From positions 2,392,199-2,456,198 of the forward strand of contig PTFA01000111.1 of the NCBI GenBank assembly GCA_003342895.1: DNA of 64,000 nucleotides, read 5' to 3'. Origin of the DNA: Casuarius casuarius (lineage: Eukaryota; Chordata; Aves; Casuariiformes; Casuariidae). Positions within the stretch are counted from its first letter, which is position 1. Every line of letters starts with the position of its first letter. Position numbers and translations under genes: made by a program. The notes below the pieces were generated by a model. That model did not search any database. It saw only the letters and a list, made by a program, of their open reading frames with translations, and was not told where the DNA came from. Of this stretch, positions 48,347 through 61,473 are shown piece by piece.

Positions 48347-48590
48347 TAATTTTGATATATTTCTGTAAGTGATACATAGTGATAACATGTAGTTATTCTA
48401 TGTAGGATAACTGGAATAATGATGTGGTGTAGAGGAGTACAAGTAGGGGAGAACAGCAGCAGCCTTGAGAGCGTGAACACCAGCTGATATCGGAGGCCCA
48501 AGGGCTATGAATAAATCACCGGTGGTCAATCACTGATAATTAAAAGAAGGCAGCTTTGGGAGCTGAGTAAAGCTGGTTTTAGGGGTAACA
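48339..48590 (+). mobile_element. Possible short LTR-like element, unproven
   Basis: The block starts TGTTACAG and ends GGGGTAACA, giving inverted TGTTAC/GTAACA ends. An AATAAA lies at about 48511, 80 bases before the right end, the same layout as the LTR at 25.5 kb. Its inner part is richer in GC than the flanks. Against the call, the bases next to the two ends (GCCTAT and AAGAGA) show no target duplication and no TATA box is clear. It is kept as a candidate only. Confidence 0.25.
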
Positions 48591-51500
48591 AAGAGAACAA
48601 AGAACAAGTCTCTGACATATGTTACAGACACCACATATACAGTAAATTTGGATGTAATATGGAGTTGGAGACCAGGAAGGAAAAAGCAAGCAGTACAGCA
48701 TGTTAGAAAATGTATAAAAATAGCCAAAGTGGATGCCAGTGTGAAGAAGAAGAAACTATTGACATCATACTCCTCCCAGCAAAGAGGAGGGAGAAGCCCT
48801 TCCCTTTAAAATCCTATTTTCCAGGTGAAGGGCTTGGGACACTAATGACTTTTCGTACCTCCCCGATCCAGACGGAAGCCATCAACCTTATGACCCAAAG
48901 GAGCACTGGAAGGTTGGGTACCACAGAAATGGTAGGTCCCTTTTGTATGGCTTTTTTAATGGTGTTATTAATGAGATTTTTCTGTATTCATTAGATAATT
49001 TGGACTATGTTAGTATCATTGACACTGAATTAATAATAATAACTGTTGCATTTTTATTAGATTCTAAAACATTTCAATTAGACTAATAATGCAGTCTTGG
49101 CTTCACATATAAAGTGTTTTTCTCTAGCCTATATAAACTGAAAAAGATGTAGTTCCAACAGCGTCACATTATTTCTTTTAAAAGTGATGGCAGATGGTGG
49201 GGCTTTGCTCTGGGTGAATTTTCATGTTGAACCTGAAGCAGGTTCATAAACTCATTATTTATGGATGTAGACAAGATCTGCATGGTCAAAACAGCAGCAG
49301 AAAAACTCAATCAATTCAGTTTCCAGACATGAGTTCAACATTATTTTAAGTTGCTCTGCTGCCAGCCAAACCTAACCTTTTGTCATACTCTTGCTTTTAC
49401 CTGGACCACCTAGATGAAGTCTAGTCACAGCACAGGGGATCCCTGTGACTCAACATATAAGCTTGAACTTAATATTTATTTCCTTAGCTAAGTTTTATTT
49501 TCACCAATTAATTTATGGGGACAGTATCTTGAACTTTGGAAGTCTAAAATCTTAGTAACTAGCCACTTTAAATGTGTTTCGAATGCTACTTGGCAGTTAA
49601 AAGAGCAAATAATTAGGTGCATAAGCAGGAAATTAAATAATAGGAAAGGTATGGCATTTTCACAGTATGCTGAATTACCATTATCATTACTAGATTACAG
49701 TGTCCTATCCTGGAGTAATATTTTAGACGCAACTAAATTGTTAGTCATTATTTTGAACAATAACCAGTCTTTTGGTCAAGTAAGTGTTTTTTGCATAACA
49801 CATTTATCCCTGTTTATTTCCTTTTTGCACCATCCTCTAAGTTAGTTCTTATGCTGTCCTTCCTCTTCACAGATATTTAAAGATGGCAATAGAATTAGTA
49901 TTTAGTAATAATTTAAGTCCTCAGTAGTAAATACTTGGTTGGGAAACAGCTTCATCATTGTTCTCTAGCTCTGGATAACTAAAGAATTTTTGGTACAAAA
50001 GGTTATGTATTACAGCTTCAGTTTAAGGAAACAGAAGAATTCTTTGCAATGGATAGTGACTGAGACTGGAAAATTATACAAAAATAGGCTTCTAACTTTT
50101 CTGTGAGATTGAACACAGACATTTAAATAGAGTGGCAGAAGGACACTGTGTGTTGTGTGAGACTTTACCAGAGAAAAAGACTGCATTGAAAGCGATTTTT
50201 TTTTTAAGAAAATAAAAGGCAGATTAACAACACTGAGGCACTGGGCCTGCCATAGTGTTTGGGCACAGAAGATGCTGCTTGAAATCAAATTTTCGAGTGA
50301 CACCCTGGAGCTCTGGAGATCTATAACTGGCACTGATATTGAAAATGTACCAATAAAGCTGTTATATGTAGCACATCCTGAAAGCAAAAGCAATGACCTT
50401 CTGAATGAAAGGAATAACCTTTCCTTCCCTTAAAAATATATATATTAGCATGAAGCATGGTTCAAATTTTGTGAGGTTGAGTAATAAAAAGTCGTTTCTT
50501 TTCCTTCAAGGGCAGGCTACCATGAGACTGACAGACTCATGCTCTCATTCAGCCTTTCTTCTACAATGCCACATGGACAGAAAACTTCATTTAGTCAAGG
50601 AAGCATTTGGAGATGTGGAAGCCCACCAGACAGAGGTAAACAGTCAATCAGGATGTGGTTATCTGCAGGGGTTGGAGTACTGTCTCCCTAGTCATAACCA
50701 GTCTCAAAAGTAATTTCAAAGCACCACTTCAGAATCAGACCCCTCCCAAGGGGGACGAACTAGCTGGCAGAAATAATCTAACAAATTCCTGCCTTCAGGC
50801 AAACCCTCCCTGTAGACTGAAGTTCTGCTTTTTTTTTTTCCTTAGCCTGAGTTCAGCTGGGCTATGTTTTCCCCTTACTACTTTTCCCACAAAGTCTAGT
50901 ATGTTCCACAGGTCTAATATGTGCCCCCAGACACTGGCTGAGTGCACAGCATGTCATTAACCTTGGATCAACCAGTCTACCCCATCCAACCTCTGCCTTT
51001 CCCACTCCTCCTGATACCCACCGGCCACATTTGGTGAACTTTTCCAGCGTTAACTGTGCTAGGAGAATAAAGACTTTCAAGAAACCAGCCTTTAGCTGGA
51101 TTCAGCACAGGCAGTGTTTAGGGCACAATATATCTACTCAAAAAATAATCAGTTACTTTTCTTTTGTAGTCAGTAAAGAGCATCAGTAAGAATTTCTGAA
51201 GTGCTATCCTTTATCCTAACCCAGATGTTTAAAACAGATATGACAAATTAAACTTTATAAGCACTTTCAAGGGGAGCATAGACTGGCTGGCTCAGATGTA
51301 AATTGGAGAGAAGGAATTCAACCTTTTTGCCTGCAAAGACTTCTCACCTGCCTCATAGTACAAACAGTCTTAAAATCCCTGGGAAGTGGAAGAGCTCCCA
51401 TTCATACATATGCAAAGAGTTTGACAATGTTTCGACAATCTAAAACGTAAGTTTTTAACAGTCTTCAAATCCTTCCCTCTTCTAAATGCACTCAGCAGTA

Positions 51501-54500
51501 AGTGATCTCCTTCATGGTTTTCTTTTTAATCAAGTTCTCATAGTACAAATTTCCACAGTTACCAGAAGATGGAAAGGACTAACTCCATACGCAGACAGAG
51601 GTAGGACCATCTTCTATGAAAACAGAAGCCTAGGAGCCATGTGAGAACTTGGTTCTTTTAGAGAAAGACTTCTCTGCCTAACTTTACACAACTTAAATCA
51701 TAATTAGCCACACTGGATTTCCTGTACTGAGAGACAAATTTGAGGGAAATTACAGAAAAACCATGGAGAGAAATTACCTCCAGGGGCCAGTCAATGGACC
51801 TCTATTTCTCTTCATGACTGGGGAGAAAACCAAGGTAACCAATTCAGATTTGGTATCTTAAAATTTAGATTTCTTAAATTAAGCAGATAAATCTCACCAA
51901 ACTAGCTTCCACAAGATTGTAAACAACCCTTTAAGGTTGTAAAATATCCTTTACCATCCACATAGTATATGGCTTCTCTTCACTGCAGTGTAACAGAGAA
52001 ATATCCAAGGGGCAAAAGAACTAAGGGGGTACTGACTGCAACACAGAATTTCATGTACATCTTCCCAAGGTGCAAGACTGTGCATAACAGGAAGAGGTCT
52101 GGCATCATTGTCTCAAATGTCTCTTTTCTGGAGGATCACATAAGGGAAGTGTAGGATCATGAGATTTGCTGCCATATCTGAGATGTAGCATTCGTTTACA
52201 GTATTTCAGCCAGACAGATATGACAATATTGTTGTAGATGTTTCTGTCTTCTAGTCAATGTGCCAGATTTCCTCTCTTTCTATAAATGCCAATGCCTGAG
52301 GGAAAAGCAAGTGATAGCCCACCTTCATTTCTGAAAAAAAGTACATTTTTATTCACTTTTTTTTCTTTTTTTTTGCTGTTCCATTATTTATTTTGTGGTG
52401 TTGAGTTCTTATATTTCAAACAGATGGTAAATGGTACCATCTAGAACTCCATGGTATGTAGCAGCAAGAGTAATCAATACTTACTGATTTTGATTATTGA
52501 GTGATATTGATTATATTATTGACTGCAGTAATAGTGATAGTGATTACTGAGTAAAAAATACTACAAAAATGTAACCTTTCTTACATTTTGAAATTCAGCA
52601 TCTTCAGAAACCTATCTCTCTCGGTCTTTCTTCTTCATTTGATGGGACAGTATGGAGGAAGACAAAAGGTGACTGTTGCTTCAATCTCTCCAGGTTGTCC
52701 CATACCCAAGATAACTCACTCCATACTTCTAAAGCTATATCTGAACCTCTTCACTGGTTGCAGGGTTGTGTGCTATGTGCATTATCAGCTGTCAAAAGGT
52801 AATCCAAGGAGAGAAAAAAAGGTCAAGATAGCATTCCTGCTTCAGAGAATCACTATTGACTGCAGCTCCAGACAAACCCCATCCAACCTATTCTTCTTTC
52901 CAGACGTGCTGAGTTCCATGGGCTCAATTCCAGGGAGGCTTTGCTAAGGGGTGAGGACAAAGTTGCTTCTGAAAACTGCCCTTGACAGGGCTGGCTTTTT
53001 TTTTTTTTTTGGTTTGTTTTACATTTTATCTCCTGTATCCCAGTCTACTACCTCTGACAGAAGTGGCAGGGTAGGGTTAATTAGGTCAATAACACTACAC
53101 TAATCTTATGTTTCCTAATTGCAGTTTGAACATTCCATACAATTAAATCTCTAGCCAAGGAGCAAGAAATAAAGGCAATTAAATACAAGGAATTTCTCCC
53201 ATGCACATAGTGAAATTCTCATGTGTATCTATCTCAGGCATTGTACTAAATACTAGAAAACTAAGGTGATAAGGGCCAACAGACACCCATACTTCAAAAC
53301 AGCAGAGATGATCAGCTTCTAAAATGAGAATCATACAAAAGTTAGAAGCAATCTAGAATAATGCCTGAAAAAAGGAATTACCTGGCCACACAGAATGCAA
53401 TAATTACTGGCATAAAGCAAAGTGAATATCTACTTTTGTTTTGCTACTAAAATTATTCTTTCTCCAGAAATATATGACTTCTTGAAAAGAATCAAGACCT
53501 TAGTTAAGTATTTTTAAGAACTGAAATACCTTGGCCCAGAACTTTTTCCTTGCACAACACATTGTCATCTGAGGGCTATGTGCATTTGGCCCTGACTGCT
53601 TAATATATGTCTCATAAAAGTCTTCTCATAAAGAAAATCCATTTTCCATCTCTACTGGTGATTGGTAGAAATAATTCCATTAGCAGAGTCGATGCTGAGG
53701 GAATGCATACAATAGGAGGGGGAGGAGGGAAAAAAAGGTTATCTGGAATGAAGTGTGCTTCCTTTTCTAATAACTATGGACATTCAGACAAACTCCATTT
53801 CATTATTAATATTTTTATATCAAATTCTGCACATGGCTTATATATCTTACTTCAGGGCTCAGCTTTTGGACANGAACAAAACTATATTTTAGTGCTATTT
53901 AAGACACAAAAATAAACTTATCTAACATTATAATTTTGCATTATTTCACCTGTTTCCTGAGCTGTAAACAATTCAGAATATGGTATTGAATATATTGAAT
54001 GCCATTATGCTTCGGATAAACCAGTGTCCAGAATACAAAGATCTAAATTCTAATTAAATTAGGTTATGTATAATACAAAAAAAACCTTAAATCCATTGCA
54101 TTCGATAGAAATTGTGATTCCAGTAGAGTAAAAAATCACCAATAAATCAAAAATTTCAGACAATGTCACATCTTTATAAGAGGCACTGAAACAGACCACT
54201 CCTTTGAATACCAAAAAGGCAGATTTAAACTTACTGATTTTCAGCTAGTTTTTAACTTGATCTGAATAAGATTCTTTCATGTATTCAGAAGTGTAGCAAG
54301 TGCAGCTACTGGTACATTTTTACAGAGAGATTCTGCTTACTGTGTTTCGGGAGATTAAAGCTCTGAGAGAATTCAAAATAGGAGGACTTACAGATTGAGG
54401 GAGACTTTGTTCTCTTCCTAAAATGGTTTTATTTTAGTGTTTTACTGCTTTTATTTTTCTAAAATAAAAAATCATTGAGATCAATCCTTATCTGAGATTC

Positions 54501-55265
54501 ATTTTGAAAGACCATATAACAGAGAAGCATATCCCCGAGGANAGAATGGAAACGTTAGTCACTGTGATGCAGGGGTGGAAACACTGCACTGTATCTTATT
54601 TTCTCTCCTTAAAAAGTCTGTTGTGTAGGTCTTAAAGCTGCAGTCCTCAGTGAAAGAAATTTTCTGTAGTTGCATATCTATTATTGTTTTCATTGTATCT
54701 TAAAGTTTTCAAGGTCTGTAATGTTACTACTAAGGAATCCCAATTCTACAGGTTTTCTTGCTTCGAAATGAGAGTGTGAAATGAGGGAGTGTCCCCAAGA
54801 TAATTGAAAAGNAAATTTAATCCAAGGGGAGTTTCATAAAAAGGTATATTTTACAAAATAAAAAAATACAAAATATAGAGCTGTATTTTGTGTATTTGAA
54901 AATATTGACAATACACAGAAGTTAAAAATCTCAAAAGTTCACAACTGTCTGATATTCCAAGTGGTGTAAAGAAAACTTAGAGAAAATTAAACTTTGGACC
55001 ATTCACCAAAAGGTTGAGATTTTATTCATTTTTTCCTAGCAAATGTGTTCATTTTGTTTTCCAGGAAAAAACACCCCAAATCAGAAAATTAGTCCCTACA
55101 GTGCTTGGTAAATTAGTGTTTTGAAAGAAAAAATAAAATAAAATAAAATAAAACTTTAAAGTGATTTCCTTTACTGTTATCTGCTGAGACTCAATTTCAC
55201 AGAATCTTGTGTTAAAAAATGCATCTCATTTACTTCTCTGAAACCTAATTGTGGAGTATGTTAAT
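48591..55265. other. Non-coding stretch without recognised genes
   Basis: About 6.7 kb with no supported gene, RNA gene or known transposon. Frames of 94-127 codons (for example 50010-50393 minus and 52588-52947 plus) have background composition and no recognisable domains. An (AAAAT)n microsatellite is listed at 55.13 kb. No N bases occur from 45922 to 53872. Confidence 0.5.
55129..55153 (+). repeat. (AAAAT)n microsatellite
   Basis: About five units of the A-rich pentamer AAAAT, uninterrupted. Confidence 0.9.
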
Positions 55266-55269
55266 GATC

Positions 55270-56040
55270 TTGCTTCTTACTCATTCGCCTCAGTCCAGTT
55301 TGCACTGATAATCTGCAGGACCTGGGAAATGGTCATCCTTTCAGTCCAGCATGAGATGGTCCCTTTTTTATGATGTGAATTGTTTAGGCAGGCAAAAGGA
55401 GCCCACAGAAGGGAGGCAGCAGCACCAGTCGTTCTTGCAAGGCACCAAGCCCTAAGCTTTGCATCATGCTTGCATAAAAGTGAATGGGACAAACAATTTT
55501 GTGGTGTTTTAGTAACTGATGGTACATCACAGTTCCTCTCATTAGGAACACAGCTCTGCCCTGGCTGGCAGGTGCATCCTTTGGAGCCAGATCCGCTGCC
55601 CAGGGTAGTGCGGCAGAAAGACAAGCCATTGAAAAATACAGGGTCGATAAAGATAAATGATGTCTGCTAGGTGACGCCATTCTGCTTTAGCATGTTAATT
55701 GTCCAGGGGGAGTTCCCCCAACTCCTTTTGCTTCCTCAGTCTTTCTCTTCCTCTCACACACACTTTCTTCCCAGCACGGCAGAACAGTGCAGGCTTTATT
55801 CTGAAACCTAATGAACGAACCTGAAGGATGCCCTGCCGAGCCATGCAAAATTAATTAGGTCGAGGACTTGGGTGGGTTGGCTTCAGGATGACTGTTGCAC
55901 TGACATTTTTAAGCAGACCGTCTATAGCACAGCAGCCCTGCTGTGCCATCCAAAGATCAGTACTACGGGACATGTTCATCAAATCACTGAGCGTAATTGT
56001 ATTTCCTTTTATAACTGTCATGGCTTCTTTCCTACTCACT
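55270..56040. promoter_or_regulatory. Large candidate conserved non-coding block
   Basis: About 770 bp of complex sequence without simple repeats, less AT-rich than its flanks and with scattered CpGs. Motifs include ATGCAAAA (55843-55850, POU-like) joined directly to TTAATTA (55851-55857, homeodomain), GATAAAGATAAATGATG near 55647, and a TTAGCATGTTAATTGTC stretch near 55687. Open frames on both strands (up to 115 codons) overlap each other and carry no domain, so they look like by-products of composition. I judge it the strongest enhancer-like block here, from appearance alone. Confidence 0.4.
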
Positions 56041-56399
56041 CACTCCCCTCTCTTTTTCTTGTGCATTATATTTATTGTTATTATTTTGCCTACAAAAAGG
56101 AAAGGTTTCTGAAATATTAATATTATCTGGATTTGATTTGGTTTCTGTTGGGCAACAGCTCCCTCTAATGTTTTCTCTCTTTTTTTCCCCTTTATTTCCT
56201 GATGGAAAAAATACTATTTGCAGTTTATACTTATGATCTGATGAAGGCGGTTGTTTGGCCATTCTTCTGTGTATTGAATACATGAATACTAAAGATCAAC
56301 CTGACAAGGATTATATCTGGAGACTTTATATTCCTTCAATGAATAGGCTTTATCAACAGTACCAATTAGGTTATGACTAAAAAATACCATAAACATTAC

Positions 56400-56720
56400 T
56401 GAAACTGGCTGCCTTTGAACAGAGTCCTCTGGGGCTTTTCAATGTTTCAAAGATTTTTATGCAAGTTGATGGAAGAGACTGATTTACTGATAATTTATTT
56501 ATTAATTTAGTTCCAATAACAGCCATCTCCAAGTACATAATTATCCAAACAGACTAAATGTTGCTTGATCAGATTATTTCATGGATGTGCAGATGTGCTG
56601 TTCTGACCTGTTTTTGAGAAGCTTGTGAATAGCAAAGTATTGGCTCCAAGGGAAAAATTACCAGGCACAAATTTAGCAATTACTGGGGCCATTGGGTAAT
56701 GGCAAATGAAGGAAGAAAAT
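56400..56720. promoter_or_regulatory. Candidate conserved non-coding element
   Basis: Non-repetitive sequence with ATTTAGCAATTACTGG, a GGCCATTGGGTAATGG stretch (CCAAT-box-like on the minus strand) and several ATTA cores. It lies 350 bp from the larger block at 55.3-56.0 kb and may be part of the same regulatory cluster. Confidence 0.3.
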
Positions 56721-58150
56721 TTACCCAAACTGCAGAGTAACAGAAGCAAGACAAGCTAAATAGGTGAAAATTAATTTAGGAAGACTTTAAAGAGAAGGAG
56801 ACAAAACAGTGTGCATGAGAATTAAAGGGCTAGGGAATGGATAGTAAATTGGATCAATGGATTTTAAAATTAAGGAGGACCACTACTGTTACCCAGGTCA
56901 GTCTTCTGCACAGTGTGAGCAATAGGTCTCCGGGATGTGGCTTTCTTCTTCCCAAATACAAAGCTCAGCAGCTTGTGTTCGAAAACCTGTGGTTGTGCAC
57001 ACCCCAATGTAAAGGCATCCAACCTCATATTTCAGAGTGAGAAAGCTTTTCATCCCCTGGAGTATCACTAAATCTGGCTACAATTGGCCATTCAGCATGA
57101 AGGCTGTTTCAAGGACTACTCAACAGGAGTACGTAGTTATAGCAGACTAATGGCCAAATCACAAAACAACCACAGCACTTACAAGTTAATTAACATTCTT
57201 GCTAAAAAAAAATCTTACAGCGGCCTAAAGTTTGTTAAATACAAAGGACCACATTTTAAACTAGTTTGTTTCAATTAGAGTTTCATATTTTTTAAGTTTG
57301 CTTTTAGAGGATGTTCTAGGAAAAAAATATACATAATAATAATTTCTCAAATTAAAAATAATTTAAAAAAAAAAATCACATTATCCTCAGTGCAAGTCAG
57401 TGTTTACGAATTATGCCAAAAATTTTTGTTCTGTTTATGTGACTAATTTCAGGAACCTTGATTTGAAATTTTGGGGATATTTTAACTAACAAGTAGAAAG
57501 AAGCATAATGACCAGTGCATCTTAATAAAATGACTCATTTTAATGGTGTAAAATAAAAGCTTGTTATTTAACCAAGAGCTCCACAAGTTCCTCAACTGCC
57601 AATCCAAGCCAGTACTTATTTGCACAAAATCCCATTATCTTATACACCACCATTCATGTCAATGTTGTCAGATCTTACCATGTCACTGTGAACATCTTAA
57701 TGTTAACCCGTACAAAATTTAATTTAAACTTTCAGAGACAGACAGCTACATGAGAATCTTTGAGAATAAATTTCTGGCCATCGTGCCTTTGTAAACACGA
57801 CTATATCTGAAGATATAGTCCGAGCAAGATGCAAGATGCAATGGGGATTCAAGATCCACCAAAAAAATCTATATAAATTATATATATAAATCTCAGGACT
57901 AACAGTCATTTTAGGGTAAGAACTAACCTAGGGTAAACTAAAAAGTAAAATCAGAAAAGTGCCCTAAAATATAGGGAAATTGGACATTTAGAGAACACGA
58001 ACTTAAACAGAAAAATCCCTGACGGTGGACACAACCAGATATTTGGCACTCAGTAGCACCATTTCTTCTATAGCACCTTGGTTAGCTAGTTGCTGGTCTT
58101 TTTATACTTTGTAGAAAAAGAGGGAAGGGGATTGCACTAGAAGCTATACG
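56721..58150. other. AT-rich non-coding stretch
   Basis: No recognised gene or transposon. (TA)-rich DNA occurs near 57.87 kb. Confidence 0.55.
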
Positions 58151-58186
58151 CCTTAATGCTGAGGGGGAAATTCAGCTCATGTGAGG

Positions 58187-59190
58187 AGGACTCCACCCGC
58201 AGTGAGGGTGCCCATCTTTTCTTCAGTCTCCACCAGGATTGTCAGGCTGTGAGCGCTACCGGCCAGCGCTGCGAGGGCAGGAGGGCAGCCGCCGCACCAC
58301 AGCGTCTCCAGCACAGCCTCTCCCACCGCTCAGGGGACTCTCCTGCTTCTCCCACCCCAGCCTCCAAGGGAGGCATGCACCCCGGAGTGAGGGTTTATAT
58401 CCACGGAAAGCTTAAATTTAGAGCTTGATTCAAAGCTGTAGGAAAGACACAGGTATTTGTAGCCGTATTAGGACAGCGAATATAAACCTATGGAAAAGAG
58501 ATAAATATCAGTAGTTGCGTTTTAGTGGTGAACAGAAAAACAAACAAACAAAAAAAATCACCTATATATCCTGTGCGACGCAGGGCTTCCTGGGTGATAT
58601 TTCTGTATCAGCCAGTCCCACTGGGGGACAAATGTACTTATCAGTTCCTGTTTATGTCTTCAAATTTCTCACCTGTGTAACAGCACGCCACAAATACTGC
58701 TTCAGCTCACACATTTTAGCTACGCAGGAAGCCCGTTCCCTCAGCACCTCTCAGGGCGCACGCTAGGCCGTGTGAGGAGAGGCAGCCTCCTCGGGCGGTG
58801 ACGGGGCAGGGAGGCCGAGGGCAGGCGGGAGCCCCCGTCCCACCGCGGGAGCCAGCGGAGCCCCTGCCCCGGCCCCCCGGGGCTTCCCAGGAGCCCCCAG
58901 CCCCGGGGCCGGGGGAGACCCCCTGCCCTGCGCCGGCCGTGGCAGAGGCTCCCCGGGCACCACACAGACAAGGGGTGCCACCAGCAGGTGCGCAGCCCCA
59001 AGGGGATGTCGGGGCTGCGCCGGGCGCATTAGGGGATGTGTCAAGGGAGACCACAGGCAGGAAAGGAGGGAGGGAGGGGGCCTGGGAGGAACGAGCGTGC
59101 GGAGGCAGAGGGAGGAGGGGATGGGCTGGCAGCACACTGGCCCGGCCATGCCCTGCACCTGATCAGCACCTCCGTCCCGTCTGCTCAGTG
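58187..59190. promoter_or_regulatory. CpG-rich island, candidate promoter or first exon
   Basis: Two GC-rich patches (58187-58395 and 58740-59165) stand out sharply in an AT-rich window. In the core (58750-59035) I count roughly 25 CpGs in about 285 bases at around 75% G+C, an observed/expected ratio near 0.6, at the usual threshold for a CpG island. CpG preservation implies an unmethylated germline state, typical of promoters. GC-box-like runs are frequent and no TATA box is evident. Overlapping frames of 130-139 codons on both strands encode only Pro/Ala/Gly/Arg-rich peptides and are composition artefacts. A donor-like A|GTAAAG occurs at about 59290 on the plus strand, compatible with a non-coding first exon. 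An orphan island or a GC-rich insertion are alternatives. Confidence 0.5.
59068..59086 (+). repeat. G-quadruplex motif
   Basis: Four G runs of at least three (59068-59070, 59072-59074, 59076-59080, 59084-59086) with loops of 1, 1 and 3 bases. This meets the standard four-run quadruplex pattern and lies at the edge of the CpG island, where such motifs are common near promoters. Confidence 0.75.
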
Positions 59191-61470
59191 TAGGACTAAG
59201 CCTAACTGTACAAGAGAGACCTTGTGGCAGCTGGACCCGTCTTTTGGGTTGGTTTCAACTGAACCTCCAAGACTTGTCTGTGCTGCCAAGTAAAGCATGG
59301 TAAGCAGGAGTGATGAGGAGACATTTCAAAAGCCCTTTCTTGATCCAAACTAAGATGATAATGTAGACACTGGATTAAACGGCTGTATTAGGAGCCTTGT
59401 TTCCCGACGTTCCCTGTACACTGAAAGGGAAAAAATAGATGTTATTCTGGCTCCGTGTTCCTTTGGAGGAAATGATAACTTGAACCTCTAAATTTAGGAG
59501 TTTAAATTAGATGTTGAAAGGTAGATACTCAGAAATTATCCTTCCTAATCTCTCTCCAAGTGACCTATTGTTAAATCAAGATAAAAGTACTTCCTTTTTT
59601 TCCCTTTCCTTTTCTTTGTAGTCAGTTAACTTGTTTGTTGGCACCATATTCTGCAACTTCTAGATAATACTTGTTCACATGTACCTGAAACATAAGCAAG
59701 GTATCCTCTCTCTCACACTAAAGATTCATTAATACTCTATTATATCTGACCACGGATGTCTGCATTAGCTGTCAGCTGGAAGCTTTTCTGTCTTCCGCAG
59801 CACGCCACATCAGGTCTGGTTCAAATCTGTTGTCAGCAAAATCCTGTAAACTTGCTTTTCTCTGAATGTAGTATTCCTCCCTAAATCCTACTTCAGAAAA
59901 CATCCAGGATGAGCTGAACAGAGGATGGCTTTAGAGAGTTGGCTCATATTGTTGCTAATACTGCTTCTAAAATAAAGGTGGTGTTATTGTCAGATAGGGC
60001 TTTGTGCAGGCTGTTCCCTTTTGGCTGCTGGAGTTCAAATGTACATGCTTTCACGGAGGTCAAAGGAGTAAAAAGCGCTCACTTCTGTGTCTCAGACATG
60101 TCTCAGGCAGTTCAGAAGGGCACAAGAGTGTCTGTATCTTAGTGTGGTTTGTGCAATTTCAGGTAAATTCACACTGCTTGTGTCATAATACAAACAATCA
60201 TCATTTACATTTAAATAAGAAACTTTCTGTTGACAAACCACTTTGAGTATTTTCTGAAGGCAGGACTCTGTACTTTGTGTATTACCCATGGAAAAGAGAC
60301 TACTGTAAGGAAATGAGTAATATAAATGAGCACTCACTGAAAAGCAGTGTAAGTGATATTGAGGCACATCTACATACTTCACATAGACACATGAGCCTCC
60401 CTGAGTAAGCACACTGTGGGGGTATTGGACTCAACACAAAGAAGCAAAAATGAGATCTACAGAAACTGTAAAAGGAAGACATCAGTATATGAACAAATAA
60501 CTAATGAGCAATGTGCCAGTGATACCAGATTCAGAATATGCAGCATTAACACTAAGTATCACATAACAGTATGCTTCAGATAGATAGTTTTCTGGATGCC
60601 TGTTTTAACAATGTCAGAATTGAGATATATACAGGAAAAGTATGATTTCAGATTCATTTCAAGGTAATTTCACATTTGACTGAAGTATAAAGAGAACTGT
60701 AATTGTAATCTAAGAACTGAGAAAAAGCAAGGAAAGCAGTCTAGTATCAGATCTAAAAGTTTTGTCTTTCTACAGAAATTGAACAGCAGCTGTAGCAAGA
60801 CAAATATCCCACAAATGTCTCTAGGAGCTTCCGAACTCTAACTTGCAGACAAGTTTGGCAGATCCAATAAAATCAGGCATAGCCAAAGTACAATTATTTA
60901 CCCTGAGAGAGTAAGAAAAGACATAGCTGATTAATATAATTGTCTCATACCTCATTAGACAACTAACCCTTGCTGTGCATTGAAGACTTTTTACCAAGTA
61001 TGTTCTGGCACCACTTCAGAGAACTACTTTCTAAATATAATGCAGTGTATAAACAAAATTAGCTTCAATTTATATTGCCTCTCCCAAGATCAGTGTTCAG
61101 TATTTCTCCACAGAATAACAGGGTGTCATGGGACTTTACCTCTGTCCTTCTAATCGCCACTTCCTCCCCTAAAGATATAAATTAGAAACACATCAAAAAT
61201 AAAGAAAATGCTGAGTTCAAAATGAAAACTGTTTTTTGTCTCCTGGATAAAAGGAGTCATGACACAAAATTATTCATTAAACCACTGTTTTATAAAGTAA
61301 AACTGTAAAATTTACAAATGTGAAGAAGTTTAAAAGAAAGTGTGCTATGGACTTTTGGTTTTTTAGAATGGAAGAATGAATGAATGAATTACTCATAAGG
61401 TTTTGCTTCTCTGGCAAACTGTGTCTTTTGTATCAAGATATACATTGAAGGCATATATTAATGTGAAAGA
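59191..61470. other. AT-rich non-coding stretch
   Basis: No gene, RNA or interspersed repeat recognised. The overlapping frames at 59.94-60.48 kb show no domains. A small (GAAT)n run lies at about 61374-61389. Confidence 0.5.
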
Positions 61471-61473
61471 AAG

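Noticed and set aside
50010..50393. 127-codon minus-strand frame
   Set aside because: It has background composition, no recognisable domain and no supporting splice or start context.
52588..52947. 119-codon plus-strand frame
   Set aside because: No domain match and mixed low-information sequence. The length is within chance for 64 kb.
55277..55680. Frames of 96-115 codons on both strands near 55.4 kb
   Set aside because: Mutually overlapping and without domains or codon bias. The region is better explained as a non-coding block.
58716..59193. Overlapping 131-139 codon frames on both strands in the CpG island
   Set aside because: They are Pro/Ala/Gly/Arg-rich in every frame and overlap each other. 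High GC lowers stop-codon frequency, so they reflect composition and not coding.
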